Positions 25,426-33,741 of a stretch of 64,000 nucleotides of DNA are shown here, piece by piece. The notes under the pieces were generated by a model that ran no database searches, had not been told where the DNA came from, and saw nothing but the letters and a program-made list of their open reading frames with translations. The translations under genes were made by a program, and so were the position numbers. The first letter of the stretch is position 1, and every line of letters starts with the position of its first letter. Origin of the DNA: Flavobacterium sp. N3904 (GTDB taxonomy: Bacteria; Bacteroidota; Bacteroidia; Flavobacteriales; Flavobacteriaceae); NCBI RefSeq assembly GCF_025947305.1, contig NZ_CP110009.1, positions 3,451,501-3,515,500 on the forward strand. Reading direction: 5' to 3'.

Positions 25426-27960
25426 ATGTTGCGCCCAAAACAATTTCATTTTTTGTTTTTTATATTTTTTCTTGTCTTGAATCTATCTGCTCAAGACAAA
25501 AGAACAGTCATGCCTTTTAAAAAAATAATACTTGAAATTGAAGAACAACATGATGTTACTTTTAATTACACTGAAGATAATATAGCAGGCTTACTAATAA
25601 TTCCTCCAAAAAAATCACTTACCCTAGATCAAAAACTGCTATATCTGGCAAAAGAAACCAATTTATCTTTTGAAAACTTAGGAGATAAATTCATTAATAT
25701 CTATAAAAAAGATAATGAATCCAAAATAATATGTGCATACGTTTTTTCCAGTTCAGATAAAAAGCCTATTGAAGACGCAAATATCAATTTTATTAATAAA
25801 ACGCTGATTACAACTGATTCAAACGGTTATTTTGAGTTTAAAAAAAATGATGCCACTATATTTTCGGTTAGTCACATTGGCTTTATAACCAAAAGAATTG
25901 AAGTAGATAATCAAGACTCCAAAGATTGTCTCCAAATACTATTAGAACCTGAAATTACAGAGCTTGAAGAAATTAAAACCAATGCTATTTTGGCTTCAGG
26001 AATTTCAAAAAACAAAGATGGAGCATTTCAAATTAAGCCTAAAAAATTTGGTATTCTTCCGGGACTAATAGAACCCGATGTCTTGCAAACGATGCAACAA
26101 ATACCCGGTGTAAACAGCATAGACGAAAGTGTTTCGAGCATCAATGTACGTGGCGGTACAAACGATCAGAATTTATTTTTATGGAACGGAATACGAATAT
26201 ACCAAACGGGACATTTTTTTGGTTTAATATCGGTTTTCAATCCCTATTTGGCACATACCATTTCTATTTATAAAAATGGAAGTTCTGCATTTTACGGAGA
26301 AAGTGTATCCAGTGTTGTAGCAATTTCTTCTACTCCTGAAACAACAGAAAAAAACTATTTTAGTGCAGGAATAAATATGATTAATGCTGATATTTATACG
26401 AAATACAATCTTTCGAAAAACAATTATATCGAACTTTCGGTGCGCAAATCCATTACTGATTTTGTAGAAACTCCAACTTATAAAGAATATTTTAATAAAG
26501 TATTTCAAAACACTACCATCACCGATTTTTCACAAAACCAGAATGTCAATTATCAAAGCGATAAAAAATTTGGTTTCTACGATGCTACTCTTAAATATTT
26601 TCAAAAAGTAGGTCTTAAAGATCTATTGATACTAGACCTGATCACCATAAAAGACAATTTACAAGTTTTTCAAAGTGCAACTGCAAATAACATAAACAAA
26701 TCGGAAAACAATATTTTGCGCCAACAAAATTATGGCGCAAATTTGTCTTGGATAAGAAACTGGAATAACTTCAATACAACTAAAATTAACATTTATAGTT
26801 CTTCCTATGGACTTTTGGCCGACCAAAAAAACACCTTTGGAAATCAAATTGTCATTCAGGAAAACATTGTTAACAATAATGGAATTAATTTAGAGAATAA
26901 CCATATTATTACATCAAAATTTAGTTTTAACGATGGGTATCAATTTAACGAAATAGGTATTACTAATTTAGAGCAGGTAAGTAATCCTGATTTCTATCGA
27001 AAAGTTAAAAATGTCCTTAGAACACAAGCATTAATTTTAGAAGGAAAATACAATGACACACTTTCGAGAATTTATTTGAAAGCAGGAACCCGAATTAATT
27101 ATATTCAAAAGTTTGAAAAATATATTGTAGAACCCAGAATACAATTTAGTTATGGTGTCACTAAAAATCTAAATTTAGAACTGCTAGGCGAGCTAAAAAG
27201 TCAAAATTCCCAACAAATCATTGATTTGCAAAAAGATTATTTTGGCATTGAAAAAAGACGTTGGGTTCTCTCAAACAACACAACAATCCCTATTCAAAGA
27301 AGCAAACAAATTTCATTAAATATATTCTATAAAAAGAATAATTGGCTGTTGGATATAGAAAATTTTTATAAAAAAGTAGCAGGAATTACAACTTCCAGCC
27401 AAGGTTTTCAGAATCAGTTAGAATTTATTCGAACAAATGGCGATTATCAAGTTTTGGGAACAGAGATACTAGTTCAGAAAAAAATAAATCACTTTCTGAC
27501 TTGGTTGAGTTATACCTATAATAAAAATAATTATTATTTCTACAATTATGAATATCCAAGATTCCCAAATAATTTTGAGTTAATTCATACTTTATCCTGT
27601 GCCGCAATTTATGAGAAAAACGATTTCAAAATAGCTTTAGGAACAAAATTATCTTCAGGAAGGCCTACAACCTCACCCCACAGTTCTCAAATTGATCCTT
27701 CAAATCCTGTTCTGATTTATAACAAGCCGAATAACACCAATTTAAATATATTTTCACAAGTCAATTTTTCTTCCACTTACCAATGGGAAACTACAAATAG
27801 AACCCAATATAAGTTGGGGCTATCTGTATTAAATATCCTAAATAGAAAAAATGAAATCAATGAATATTACAGAATAAGTTCTTTAACAAATTCTATAGAG
27901 GAAGTTGAAACATTCGCACTGCAAAGAACTTTAAACATGAGCTTTAGAGTTTCATTTTAA
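25426..27960 (+). CDS. TonB-dependent receptor with N-terminal signalling (STN) domain
   Basis: This 844-residue outer-membrane protein has a signal peptide (1-22, LNLSAQ). An STN signalling domain follows (about 26-92, KKIILEIEEQHDVTFNYTEDN...LYLAKETNLSFE), then a carboxypeptidase-regulatory-like domain (about 100-185), a plug (about 205-300, MQQIPGVNSIDESVSSINVRGGTNDQNLFLWNGIRIYQ) and a beta-barrel ending in the terminal aromatic (RVSF). It is shorter than SusC proteins and has no SusD partner. STN plus FecR plus sigma indicates transcriptional autoregulation by ligand uptake. The ligand is unknown; a metal complex, haem or small organic ligand would fit the downstream cytochromes. Confidence 0.92.
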   Translation: MLRPKQFHFLFFIFFLVLNLSAQDKRTVMPFKKIILEIEEQHDVTFNYTEDNIAGLLIIPPKKSLTLDQKLLYLAKETNLSFENLGDKFINIYKKDNESKIICAYVFSSSDKKPIEDANINFINKTLITTDSNGYFEFKKNDATIFSVSHIGFITKRIEVDNQDSKDCLQILLEPEITELEEIKTNAILASGISKNKDGAFQIKPKKFGILPGLIEPDVLQTMQQIPGVNSIDESVSSINVRGGTNDQNLFLWNGIRIYQTGHFFGLISVFNPYLAHTISIYKNGSSAFYGESVSSVVAISSTPETTEKNYFSAGINMINADIYTKYNLSKNNYIELSVRKSITDFVETPTYKEYFNKVFQNTTITDFSQNQNVNYQSDKKFGFYDATLKYFQKVGLKDLLILDLITIKDNLQVFQSATANNINKSENNILRQQNYGANLSWIRNWNNFNTTKINIYSSSYGLLADQKNTFGNQIVIQENIVNNNGINLENNHIITSKFSFNDGYQFNEIGITNLEQVSNPDFYRKVKNVLRTQALILEGKYNDTLSRIYLKAGTRINYIQKFEKYIVEPRIQFSYGVTKNLNLELLGELKSQNSQQIIDLQKDYFGIEKRRWVLSNNTTIPIQRSKQISLNIFYKKNNWLLDIENFYKKVAGITTSSQGFQNQLEFIRTNGDYQVLGTEILVQKKINHFLTWLSYTYNKNNYYFYNYEYPRFPNNFELIHTLSCAAIYEKNDFKIALGTKLSSGRPTTSPHSSQIDPSNPVLIYNKPNNTNLNIFSQVNFSSTYQWETTNRTQYKLGLSVLNILNRKNEINEYYRISSLTNSIEEVETFALQRTLNMSFRVSF

Positions 27961-28032
27961 TTCTATTTCTACAAGGTTTCAAAAAAATTATTACTCTTTT
28001 TTTAATTTTTTTCATAAAATAACAATTCTTTG

Positions 28033-28061
28033 GTAGGGTAATCTGCATCAAAGCTGTTTTA
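28033..28061 (+). promoter_or_regulatory. ECF-type promoter motif, copy 3 (GTAGGGTAA-N14-GTTTTA)
   Basis: GTAGGGTAA (28033-28041) and GTTTTA (28056-28061) with a 14-base spacer, in front of the cytochrome operon (ATG 28122). The spacer shares the ag(t/c)t before GTTTTA with copy 2. Confidence 0.7.
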
Positions 28062-28121
28062 CTATTGAATCCTATTAAAAGGATAAAATGATTCCTTATT
28101 AACCCAATAAATTAATTGACT

Positions 28122-28505
28122 ATGAAAAAATTTAAAGCAGCCTGTTCAGTGTTAGTTATAGCTTTTGCAATGATGTCATGTAGCGGAGGTAGTGATGATC
28201 CAGTGACTCCTCCAGTGACACCCCCAACAGATGGAGGTGGTGGCTCAACAGTAACCAATCCAACTTATACGGCAAATATTAAAGCAATTATTGATGGAAA
28301 TTGTATATCCTGCCATGGTCCAGGAGGAGAACAAAGCGATCATCCACTTCTAACGTATGCACAAGTAAGTGCCAGATCTTCGGATATAAAAGAAAGAATA
28401 GCAAAACCGGCCGGAGACCCTATGGTGATGCCTAAAGGCGGAAAATTGTCACAAGCTAATATTGATTTGATTAATAAATGGATTACCAACGGTATGCCTA
28501 ATTAG
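28122..28505 (+). CDS. Lipid-anchored small cytochrome c
   Basis: I chose the ATG at 28122 (127 residues) over a TTG two codons earlier. The lipobox is MMSC (about residue 20), followed by a Pro/Thr/Gly-rich linker (DDPVTPPVTPPTDGGGG). A single haem-binding domain contains CISCHG, and MPKGGKLSQANIDLINKWITNGMPN supplies a likely axial Met. The domain resembles the short cytochromes fused to PSD1-type proteins. It is the first gene of the cytochrome/OB-fold/DUF5777/cytochrome/YceI operon and lies behind the sigma-type motif. It probably transfers electrons in the periplasm or at the outer membrane. Confidence 0.85.
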   Translation: MKKFKAACSVLVIAFAMMSCSGGSDDPVTPPVTPPTDGGGGSTVTNPTYTANIKAIIDGNCISCHGPGGEQSDHPLLTYAQVSARSSDIKERIAKPAGDPMVMPKGGKLSQANIDLINKWITNGMPN

Positions 28506-28533
28506 AGCCACGTATCAAAAAAGGAAAAAAGAA

Positions 28534-28929
28534 ATGAGTAAAAAAGCCAAATTAATTATTTTAATACCTATCATAATTGGGTTGTTTGGCTTTTTCGCCT
28601 ATAATTATGTCATGTATGGCGGTGCCCGAAATTTGACAACCGAAGAAACCATTTTTGCAGTTACTTCTTCATCCATTAGCTCAGAATTTATCACAAACAT
28701 TGAAAAAGCAAATGAAAAATACCTTGAAAAAGCAATAACGATAAAAGGAAAAATCACTGCATCTAATACAAACAATGTTATCCTGGACGGGGTTATTATT
28801 TGCAGTTGTAACAATCAGGAATTACCAATTAAAACAGAAGAAATAGTAACCGTAAAAGGGAGGGTCGTTGGTTATGATGATTTGATGGGGGAATTAAAAT
28901 TGGATCAATGTTTTGTAATCAAAAATTAA
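28534..28929 (+). CDS. Membrane-anchored OB-fold (tRNA_anti-like) protein
   Basis: This 131-residue protein has an N-terminal membrane anchor or uncleaved signal (about 5-27, LIILIPIIIGLFGFFAYNYV). An OB-fold like the tRNA_anti-like family follows (YLEKAITIKGKITASNTNNVILDGVIICSCNN...EEIVTVKGRVVGYDDLMGELKLDQC). Such domains in Bacteroidetes often bind nucleotides or small ligands extracytoplasmically, but no function is established. It is 28 bp after the first cytochrome gene and 5 bp before the DUF5777 gene. Two Cys near ICSCNN are notable. Confidence 0.75.
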   Translation: MSKKAKLIILIPIIIGLFGFFAYNYVMYGGARNLTTEETIFAVTSSSISSEFITNIEKANEKYLEKAITIKGKITASNTNNVILDGVIICSCNNQELPIKTEEIVTVKGRVVGYDDLMGELKLDQCFVIKN

Positions 28930-28934
28930 ATTAA

Positions 28935-29798
28935 ATGAATGTAAAATTAATATTTTTCTTATTATTTGGACTTTTGGTTGCAAGCCACGCCTCTGCTCAG
29001 GATGATTTGTTAAAGGAATTGGATACCGTAAAATCCAAAGAAAAACAAGTTGCAGTTGCAGCTTTCAAAGGGCTTCAGATTTGCAATATGCAATCGACAA
29101 AGTTAGCTGGTAAAGGTGAATGGTATGTGCTGATTTCACACCGCTTTGGCGATTTGACTGAAGGTTTAGACAATTTTTTTGGACTGGATGATGCTTATAC
29201 AAAATTAGGTGCAATTTATGGGGTTACGAATTGGCTGTCCATCGGACTGTCAAGACAAACCAATAATAAAATTTACGAATTAACGGCTAAATATAGATTT
29301 AAAAGCCAAGAAATAGATGGGTTTCCAGTCACGATTGTGGGCTACAATACTATGGATATTAATTCCAATTTAAGCACGGATATCTACCCGGGATTAAAAC
29401 CCTATAATCGTCTGGCTTATAGCACCCAATTATTAATTTCAAGAAAATTTACTGATAAGTTCTCTGCCGAATTAACACCAATTTATATTCATAAAAACCT
29501 ATATGATCAAACTACCGAAAAGGAGAATCAATTTACATTAGGAATGGGAGGAAGATATAAATTGACGAAAAGATTAAGTGTGAATTTTGAATATGCGCCT
29601 CGAATAGATGCTCCTGAAAATATTGTTTACCATGATTTGCTTTCGCTGGGTTTGGATATTGATACAGGAGGGCATATTTTTCAGTTGGTATTCTCCAATT
29701 GTCAGACAATGAATGATGTTTATGTGTTTACTGATGCTACTGGAAAATGGAATGGGGGGAGTCTGTATTTTGGATTTAACTTGTATAGAGTTTTTTAA
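28935..29798 (+). CDS. DUF5777-type outer-membrane beta-barrel protein
   Basis: This 287-residue protein has a signal peptide (1-21, SHASAQ) and then a barrel-like sequence with repeated amphipathic strands, for example GEWYVLISHRFGDLTEGLDNFFGLDDAYTKLGAIYGVTNWLSIGLSRQ and KPYNRLAYSTQLLISRKF. These match the DUF5777 family as I remember it. It ends with an aromatic residue (YRVF), as outer-membrane proteins do. Flanking cytochrome genes suggest it may be the outer-membrane component of a redox module. No enzymatic residues are evident. Confidence 0.75.
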   Translation: MNVKLIFFLLFGLLVASHASAQDDLLKELDTVKSKEKQVAVAAFKGLQICNMQSTKLAGKGEWYVLISHRFGDLTEGLDNFFGLDDAYTKLGAIYGVTNWLSIGLSRQTNNKIYELTAKYRFKSQEIDGFPVTIVGYNTMDINSNLSTDIYPGLKPYNRLAYSTQLLISRKFTDKFSAELTPIYIHKNLYDQTTEKENQFTLGMGGRYKLTKRLSVNFEYAPRIDAPENIVYHDLLSLGLDIDTGGHIFQLVFSNCQTMNDVYVFTDATGKWNGGSLYFGFNLYRVF

Positions 29799-29816
29799 AA
29801 TTAATAAAATATACAG

Positions 29817-30161
29817 ATGAAAAAAAAGCAACTATTCTTGATATTATTATGCGGTGCATTCGTTGTTTCCTGCGAGTCAAACACTTATGATGAGATAAGC
29901 AAACAAACTGAAAATCCTACTTACGAAGCGGATGTAGAGCATATTATGCATCATAATTGCCTTAGTTGCCATTATGGAACGAATCAATATCCTAATCTGG
30001 AAACCTATGATGGCGTGAAAAATGCTTGCATTAATGTTAATTTAGTTTGTAGAATCGAATCGGAAAAATGTGGGGAAAGAATGCCGCAAGGAGGAAAATT
30101 GCCACAATCGGATATTGATTTGATAAAACTCTGGGTGGCTAACGGATTTGTGGAAAAATAA
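29817..30161 (+). CDS. Lipid-anchored small cytochrome c (second of operon)
   Basis: This 114-residue protein has a lipobox (VVSC19) and a haem motif NCLSCHYG. The terminal part GERMPQGGKLPQSDIDLIKLWVANGF closely parallels the first cytochrome of the operon (MPKGGKLSQANIDLINKWITNGM), so the two are paralogues. Two extra cysteines (NACINVNLVC and SEKCGERMP) may form a disulphide. It is 18 bp after the DUF5777 gene and 6 bp before the YceI gene. Confidence 0.85.
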   Translation: MKKKQLFLILLCGAFVVSCESNTYDEISKQTENPTYEADVEHIMHHNCLSCHYGTNQYPNLETYDGVKNACINVNLVCRIESEKCGERMPQGGKLPQSDIDLIKLWVANGFVEK

Positions 30162-30167
30162 ACTAAA

Positions 30168-30713
30168 ATGATAAAAAAAACAGCATTCTTGATAATGTGT
30201 TTTTTTGTGGGAAACATAATTTTCTCCCAAAAAATGATGACACGAACCGGGCAAATAAAATTTGAGGCCTCTGAACCTTCCTTTGAGCCTGTTGCAGCCG
30301 AAAGTAATTCGGTTTCTGCAGTTCTAGATGGATCGAATGGTGAATTTGCTGTATTGGCTTTAATAAAGACTTTCAAGTTTAAAGTTCCTTTGATGGAAGA
30401 ACATTTTAATGAAAATTATTTGGAGTCTTCCAAATATCCAAAAGCAACTTTTAAAGGTAAAATTATAAATTTTGATGCCTCAAAATTGACTACTTCCGAA
30501 AAATACGATTTAGAAGGCGATTTGACCATACATGGTGTAACCAAAAAGATTAAAACAAAAATCACATTAGTTTCAAAAGATGGAAAATTATATGTGACCA
30601 ATAGTTTTAACGTAAAAGCTCATGATTTTGATATAAAAATACCCAGTATTGTGAAGAGTAAAGTATCGGACGATGTAAATGTTGTCTTTGATTTTATTCT
30701 TGATAAAAAGTAA
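30168..30713 (+). CDS. YceI-family periplasmic lipocalin-like protein
   Basis: This 181-residue secreted protein has a signal peptide (1-21, NIIFSQ) and the YceI barrel: RTGQIKFEASEPSFEPVAAESNSVSAVLDGSNGEFAVLALIKTFKFKVPLMEEHFNENYLESSKYPKATFKGKI...GDLTIHGVTKKIKTKITLV. YceI proteins bind isoprenoids such as quinones or polyprenyl lipids. Last gene of this tight operon, only 6 bp after the cytochrome. A quinone-binding role near cytochromes would make sense but is inferred. Confidence 0.9.
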   Translation: MIKKTAFLIMCFFVGNIIFSQKMMTRTGQIKFEASEPSFEPVAAESNSVSAVLDGSNGEFAVLALIKTFKFKVPLMEEHFNENYLESSKYPKATFKGKIINFDASKLTTSEKYDLEGDLTIHGVTKKIKTKITLVSKDGKLYVTNSFNVKAHDFDIKIPSIVKSKVSDDVNVVFDFILDKK

Positions 30714-30896
30714 TCTTTTCAAAATCATATTATTCAAATCATAAGGCAAGCATATTTTTTTAAGTGACAATTGCATAATTGGAATGACATTTTAAAAAAC
30801 ATGCCCAACCAGCAATTTGTAATACACATATTTAAATAATAGCAAAATTTAACAATTGACTTTTCAACCTTTATATAACCTTAAAAATATTTAATT

Positions 30897-31376
30897 ATGA
30901 AATCTGTATTTAATTTTTCAGTAATCTTATTATTGCTTTTTATTGGAGTTTCTTGCTCCAATAGTGATGACAATCCTACCCCTACACCAACTCCGATAAT
31001 TGTTACCTTCAACGCTACTTTGGATGGTGCAAGTGAAGTCCCGGCAAATGCTTCAACTGCAACAGGAACCGCAACATTGAGTTATAATAAAACTACAAAA
31101 ATCTTCACACTCAATCTAACCTATTCCGGATTAACACCAACCATGGGTCATATCCACGTTGGAGCGGTAGGTGTTAGCGGCTCTGTTGTATTTCCTTTTT
31201 CCAACTTGATGTCACCTTTTAGTTATACAAGTGCTGCCTTGACTACTGCACAAGAGGCTGATCTTTTGGCTAATAATTACTATGTAAACTTACATACTGC
31301 TACTTTTCCTGGAGGGGAAATCAGAGGCCAACTAACTACCTCAAATCCTGGTGGAACTGGCGGAGGCACTTACTAA
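30897..31376 (+). CDS. CHRD-domain lipoprotein
   Basis: This 159-residue lipoprotein has a lipobox near GVSC20, a Thr/Pro linker (NPTPTPTPI) and a CHRD domain: VTFNATLDGASEVPANASTATGTATLSYNKTTKIFTLNLTYSGL...GHIHVGAVGVSGSVV...YYVNLHTATFPGGEIRGQL. CHRD domains occur in chordin and in many bacterial secreted proteins and have no assigned activity. It lies 183 bp after the YceI gene without a copy of the sigma-type motif, so it is probably a separate unit. A strong terminator follows. Confidence 0.88.
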   Translation: MKSVFNFSVILLLLFIGVSCSNSDDNPTPTPTPIIVTFNATLDGASEVPANASTATGTATLSYNKTTKIFTLNLTYSGLTPTMGHIHVGAVGVSGSVVFPFSNLMSPFSYTSAALTTAQEADLLANNYYVNLHTATFPGGEIRGQLTTSNPGGTGGGTY

Positions 31377-31398
31377 CACTTCTTCACCGTATAAAAAG

Positions 31399-31438
31399 CA
31401 AAGCCTTACTAATTTAATAGAAAGGCTTTGTTTTTTTT
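31399..31438 (+). terminator. Intrinsic terminator of the CHRD gene
   Basis: caaagcctt (31399-31407) pairs with aaggctttg (31422-31430), followed by eight T. Confidence 0.85.
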
Positions 31439-31507
31439 AAGACAACTAGTGAGCTAATTTTCGGATTGAAAAATAGCAACCCAAACCATTGGAAAGTATA
31501 CTATCAC

Positions 31508-31553
31508 AAAAAAATAAAATGCTATAAATTATATTATAGCATTTTATTTTTTT
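31508..31553. terminator. Bidirectional hairpin between convergent genes
   Basis: aaaaaaataaaatgctataa (31508-31527) is the exact complement of ttatagcattttattttttt (31534-31553). It lies between the CHRD gene and the convergent amylase gene and has A and T runs on either side. Confidence 0.8.
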
Positions 31554-31611
31554 TATACATCAGTTGCCTAAAATCAGATTAGTAAATACAAGTTGTTAGA
31601 ATACTATTTTT

Positions 31612-31679
31612 ATTTTCGCAATTCAATGGCATAACGGTTAACATCGGCGCTCCCAAAATAAATAGTATTGTTAGCCACC
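31612..31679 (-). pseudogene. Possible C-terminal remnant of a secreted protein
   Basis: After the amylase stop, a minus-strand frame reads ANNTIYFGSADVNRYAIELRK and then stop. It looks like the tail of a coding sequence, perhaps of a duplicated glycosidase, but has no start. Low confidence. Confidence 0.2.
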
Positions 31680-33533
31680 TCATTTTTTCAATTCCATTAC
31701 CCACATTCTCATCGCAGGAATCGCAGTTTTCTTCGAAGTATCAAACCCTTCCTCGGTTATAACATTTTTTGCTGATGCAAAACCGGCAGTTCTTTCGTTA
31801 TACTTTTTAAAATCAATTTCTTTTTCAGAATTGCTTGTATTCATAACACACATTATGGTTTGATTTTCATCGTATCTGAAATAAACATACAAACCATCTA
31901 CAGGAACATAGTGCATCATTTTTCCCGTCTTAAGCGCCGAAGCATTTTTCCTGAAATTGCCGAGTTTACGTACTAAGTCCTGCGTTGATTTTTCATCGTC
32001 GGTCATTCCTTTTCCTGTAAAGGCATTTTTGGAATCTTCTTTCCAACCACCAGGGAAGTCAGAACGCACCAGTCCATCGGGATTTTTAAATCCTTTCATC
32101 AATACTTCAGATCCATAATACAATTGTGGAATTCCTCTACAAGTTAACAACCACTGAAAACCCATTTTCTGCTTTTCGACATTCTCTCCTACTACGGAGA
32201 AAAAACGTGGTTCATCATGATTATCCAATAAGAGCACTTTCTGCATTGGATTCTTACTCAAATAATCACTGCTCAATGTATAGTACAATCTGTTCACGCC
32301 TTCTTTCCAACCAAAAGGCTCAGTCAAAGCAGGTATAATTCCGTAATACAAACTCTGGAAATCTACTACAGATGGTAAGTTGCTTTTGAAACTAACATCC
32401 ATATTATTTTGCTCAAAATACGCCTGATTGGCCACACCATGAACCATGATTTCTCCAAATATACTTATCTTAGGAAACTCATCCATTATGGCTTTATTAC
32501 AGCGATTCGCAAAATCCAAATCATTATAAGTATAAGTGTCAAGGCGAACTCCATCAATACCAAATTTTTCAATATGCCAAATACAATTTTGAATAATAAA
32601 ATTGGCCATAAATGGATTACCTTGATTGATATCGGGCATTATCTTGTCAAACCAACCATCACTCATTCTTTTTTTATCTGATTTTGCACCATACGGATCA
32701 AACAGAGGGATTTCTCTATAATTGGTTTGAGTATAAGTTGGCCAACGATGTACCCAATCATTGGCAGGCGGATCCAGTTCTAAAAAATGGAAAGAGCCAA
32801 TATGATTGTAAACCGCATCAAAAATAAGCTTCATGCCTCTTTTATGTAATTGATCACTCAACTTCTCATACAAAGCATCGTCACCATATCTTTTATCAAT
32901 TTTATAATGATTCGTGATGGCATATCCGTGTTCAGTTCTTTTCTCCATATCATTTTCCATAATTGGAGTAAACCATAATGTGGTAACGCCAAGCCCTTGA
33001 ACATAATCCAGATTATTCAATACTCCCTGTAAATCGCCTCCATGACGATCAAACATTTCGTTTCGGTTAAGGGACTGATCTCTCATTCCTTTTACCTTGT
33101 CATTTGTTACATCGCCATTACTGAAACGATCCACCATAATTAGATCTATAAAATCACTAGAAGTAACCCCTTGGGCATATTCTGTTCCATTGCCTGATCT
33201 TCGATTATAAAGTGGCCATTTTATTTTTTGCTTTCCAACTTTTTGATTCAATTCAATAGTTACATCTCCAGCGACTGTCTCGGGTGCAATAACAATATCT
33301 ACGGCAATATATTTTTGGTTTGGAAATGAATGCGTTTTGACTACAGTTATTCCTGGATAGTTTATACTTACTTTATCCGAAGCAAACGAATCATCAGTAC
33401 TTCGAATCAGTAATTGGATAGAATTAGTCTTCATGCCTGTCCACCAATTTGTGGGATAGACCTCAATATTTTTGGCATTTGCTACCAAAGAAAAACCAAA
33501 TAATAGCATTAAAATTAAAGCTGATTTCTTCAT
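31680..33533 (-). CDS. Periplasmic cyclomaltodextrinase/neopullulanase-like GH13 (SusA-like)
   Basis: This 617-residue enzyme has a signal peptide (1-20, LVANA), an N-terminal beta-sandwich of cyclomaltodextrinase type (about 21-115), the GH13 barrel and a C-terminal domain. Catalytic residues by motif: nucleophile D332 (DGVRLDTYT), acid/base E361 (IFGEIM) and D440 (LLDNHDEPR). Region I is DAVYNH (239-244). It hydrolyses alpha-1,4 (and possibly alpha-1,6) linkages in maltooligosaccharides, cyclodextrins or pullulan. No SusCD pair is directly adjacent. The neighbouring LytS/LytR pair is divergent and may regulate it, with a 208-bp shared upstream region. Confidence 0.92.
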   Translation of the reverse strand: MKKSALILMLLFGFSLVANAKNIEVYPTNWWTGMKTNSIQLLIRSTDDSFASDKVSINYPGITVVKTHSFPNQKYIAVDIVIAPETVAGDVTIELNQKVGKQKIKWPLYNRRSGNGTEYAQGVTSSDFIDLIMVDRFSNGDVTNDKVKGMRDQSLNRNEMFDRHGGDLQGVLNNLDYVQGLGVTTLWFTPIMENDMEKRTEHGYAITNHYKIDKRYGDDALYEKLSDQLHKRGMKLIFDAVYNHIGSFHFLELDPPANDWVHRWPTYTQTNYREIPLFDPYGAKSDKKRMSDGWFDKIMPDINQGNPFMANFIIQNCIWHIEKFGIDGVRLDTYTYNDLDFANRCNKAIMDEFPKISIFGEIMVHGVANQAYFEQNNMDVSFKSNLPSVVDFQSLYYGIIPALTEPFGWKEGVNRLYYTLSSDYLSKNPMQKVLLLDNHDEPRFFSVVGENVEKQKMGFQWLLTCRGIPQLYYGSEVLMKGFKNPDGLVRSDFPGGWKEDSKNAFTGKGMTDDEKSTQDLVRKLGNFRKNASALKTGKMMHYVPVDGLYVYFRYDENQTIMCVMNTSNSEKEIDFKKYNERTAGFASAKNVITEEGFDTSKKTAIPAMRMWVMELKK

Positions 33534-33741
33534 AATTATTGTTTAAGGTTTAAATAGTTTGCGAAAGATATTTTACTTTTCATTTATCTTAAAGTGTCTT
33601 ATTTAAACAACCTGATTTGTGTTGCAAACAACATTTTAAAGTCTCATGTCATTTAAATACAAAAAAATGTTTTCTGCAACAGATCAATTTTAATTCTAAA
33701 ACAAAACACTTAGCTTTACATTTCAGAAAACAAATTCGGTA

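Noticed and set aside
31582-31683. 34-codon minus-strand frame MRWLTILFILG... overlapping the amylase stop
   Set aside because: It is short, has no convincing signal cleavage or lipobox, and competes with a better coding-like frame in the same DNA.
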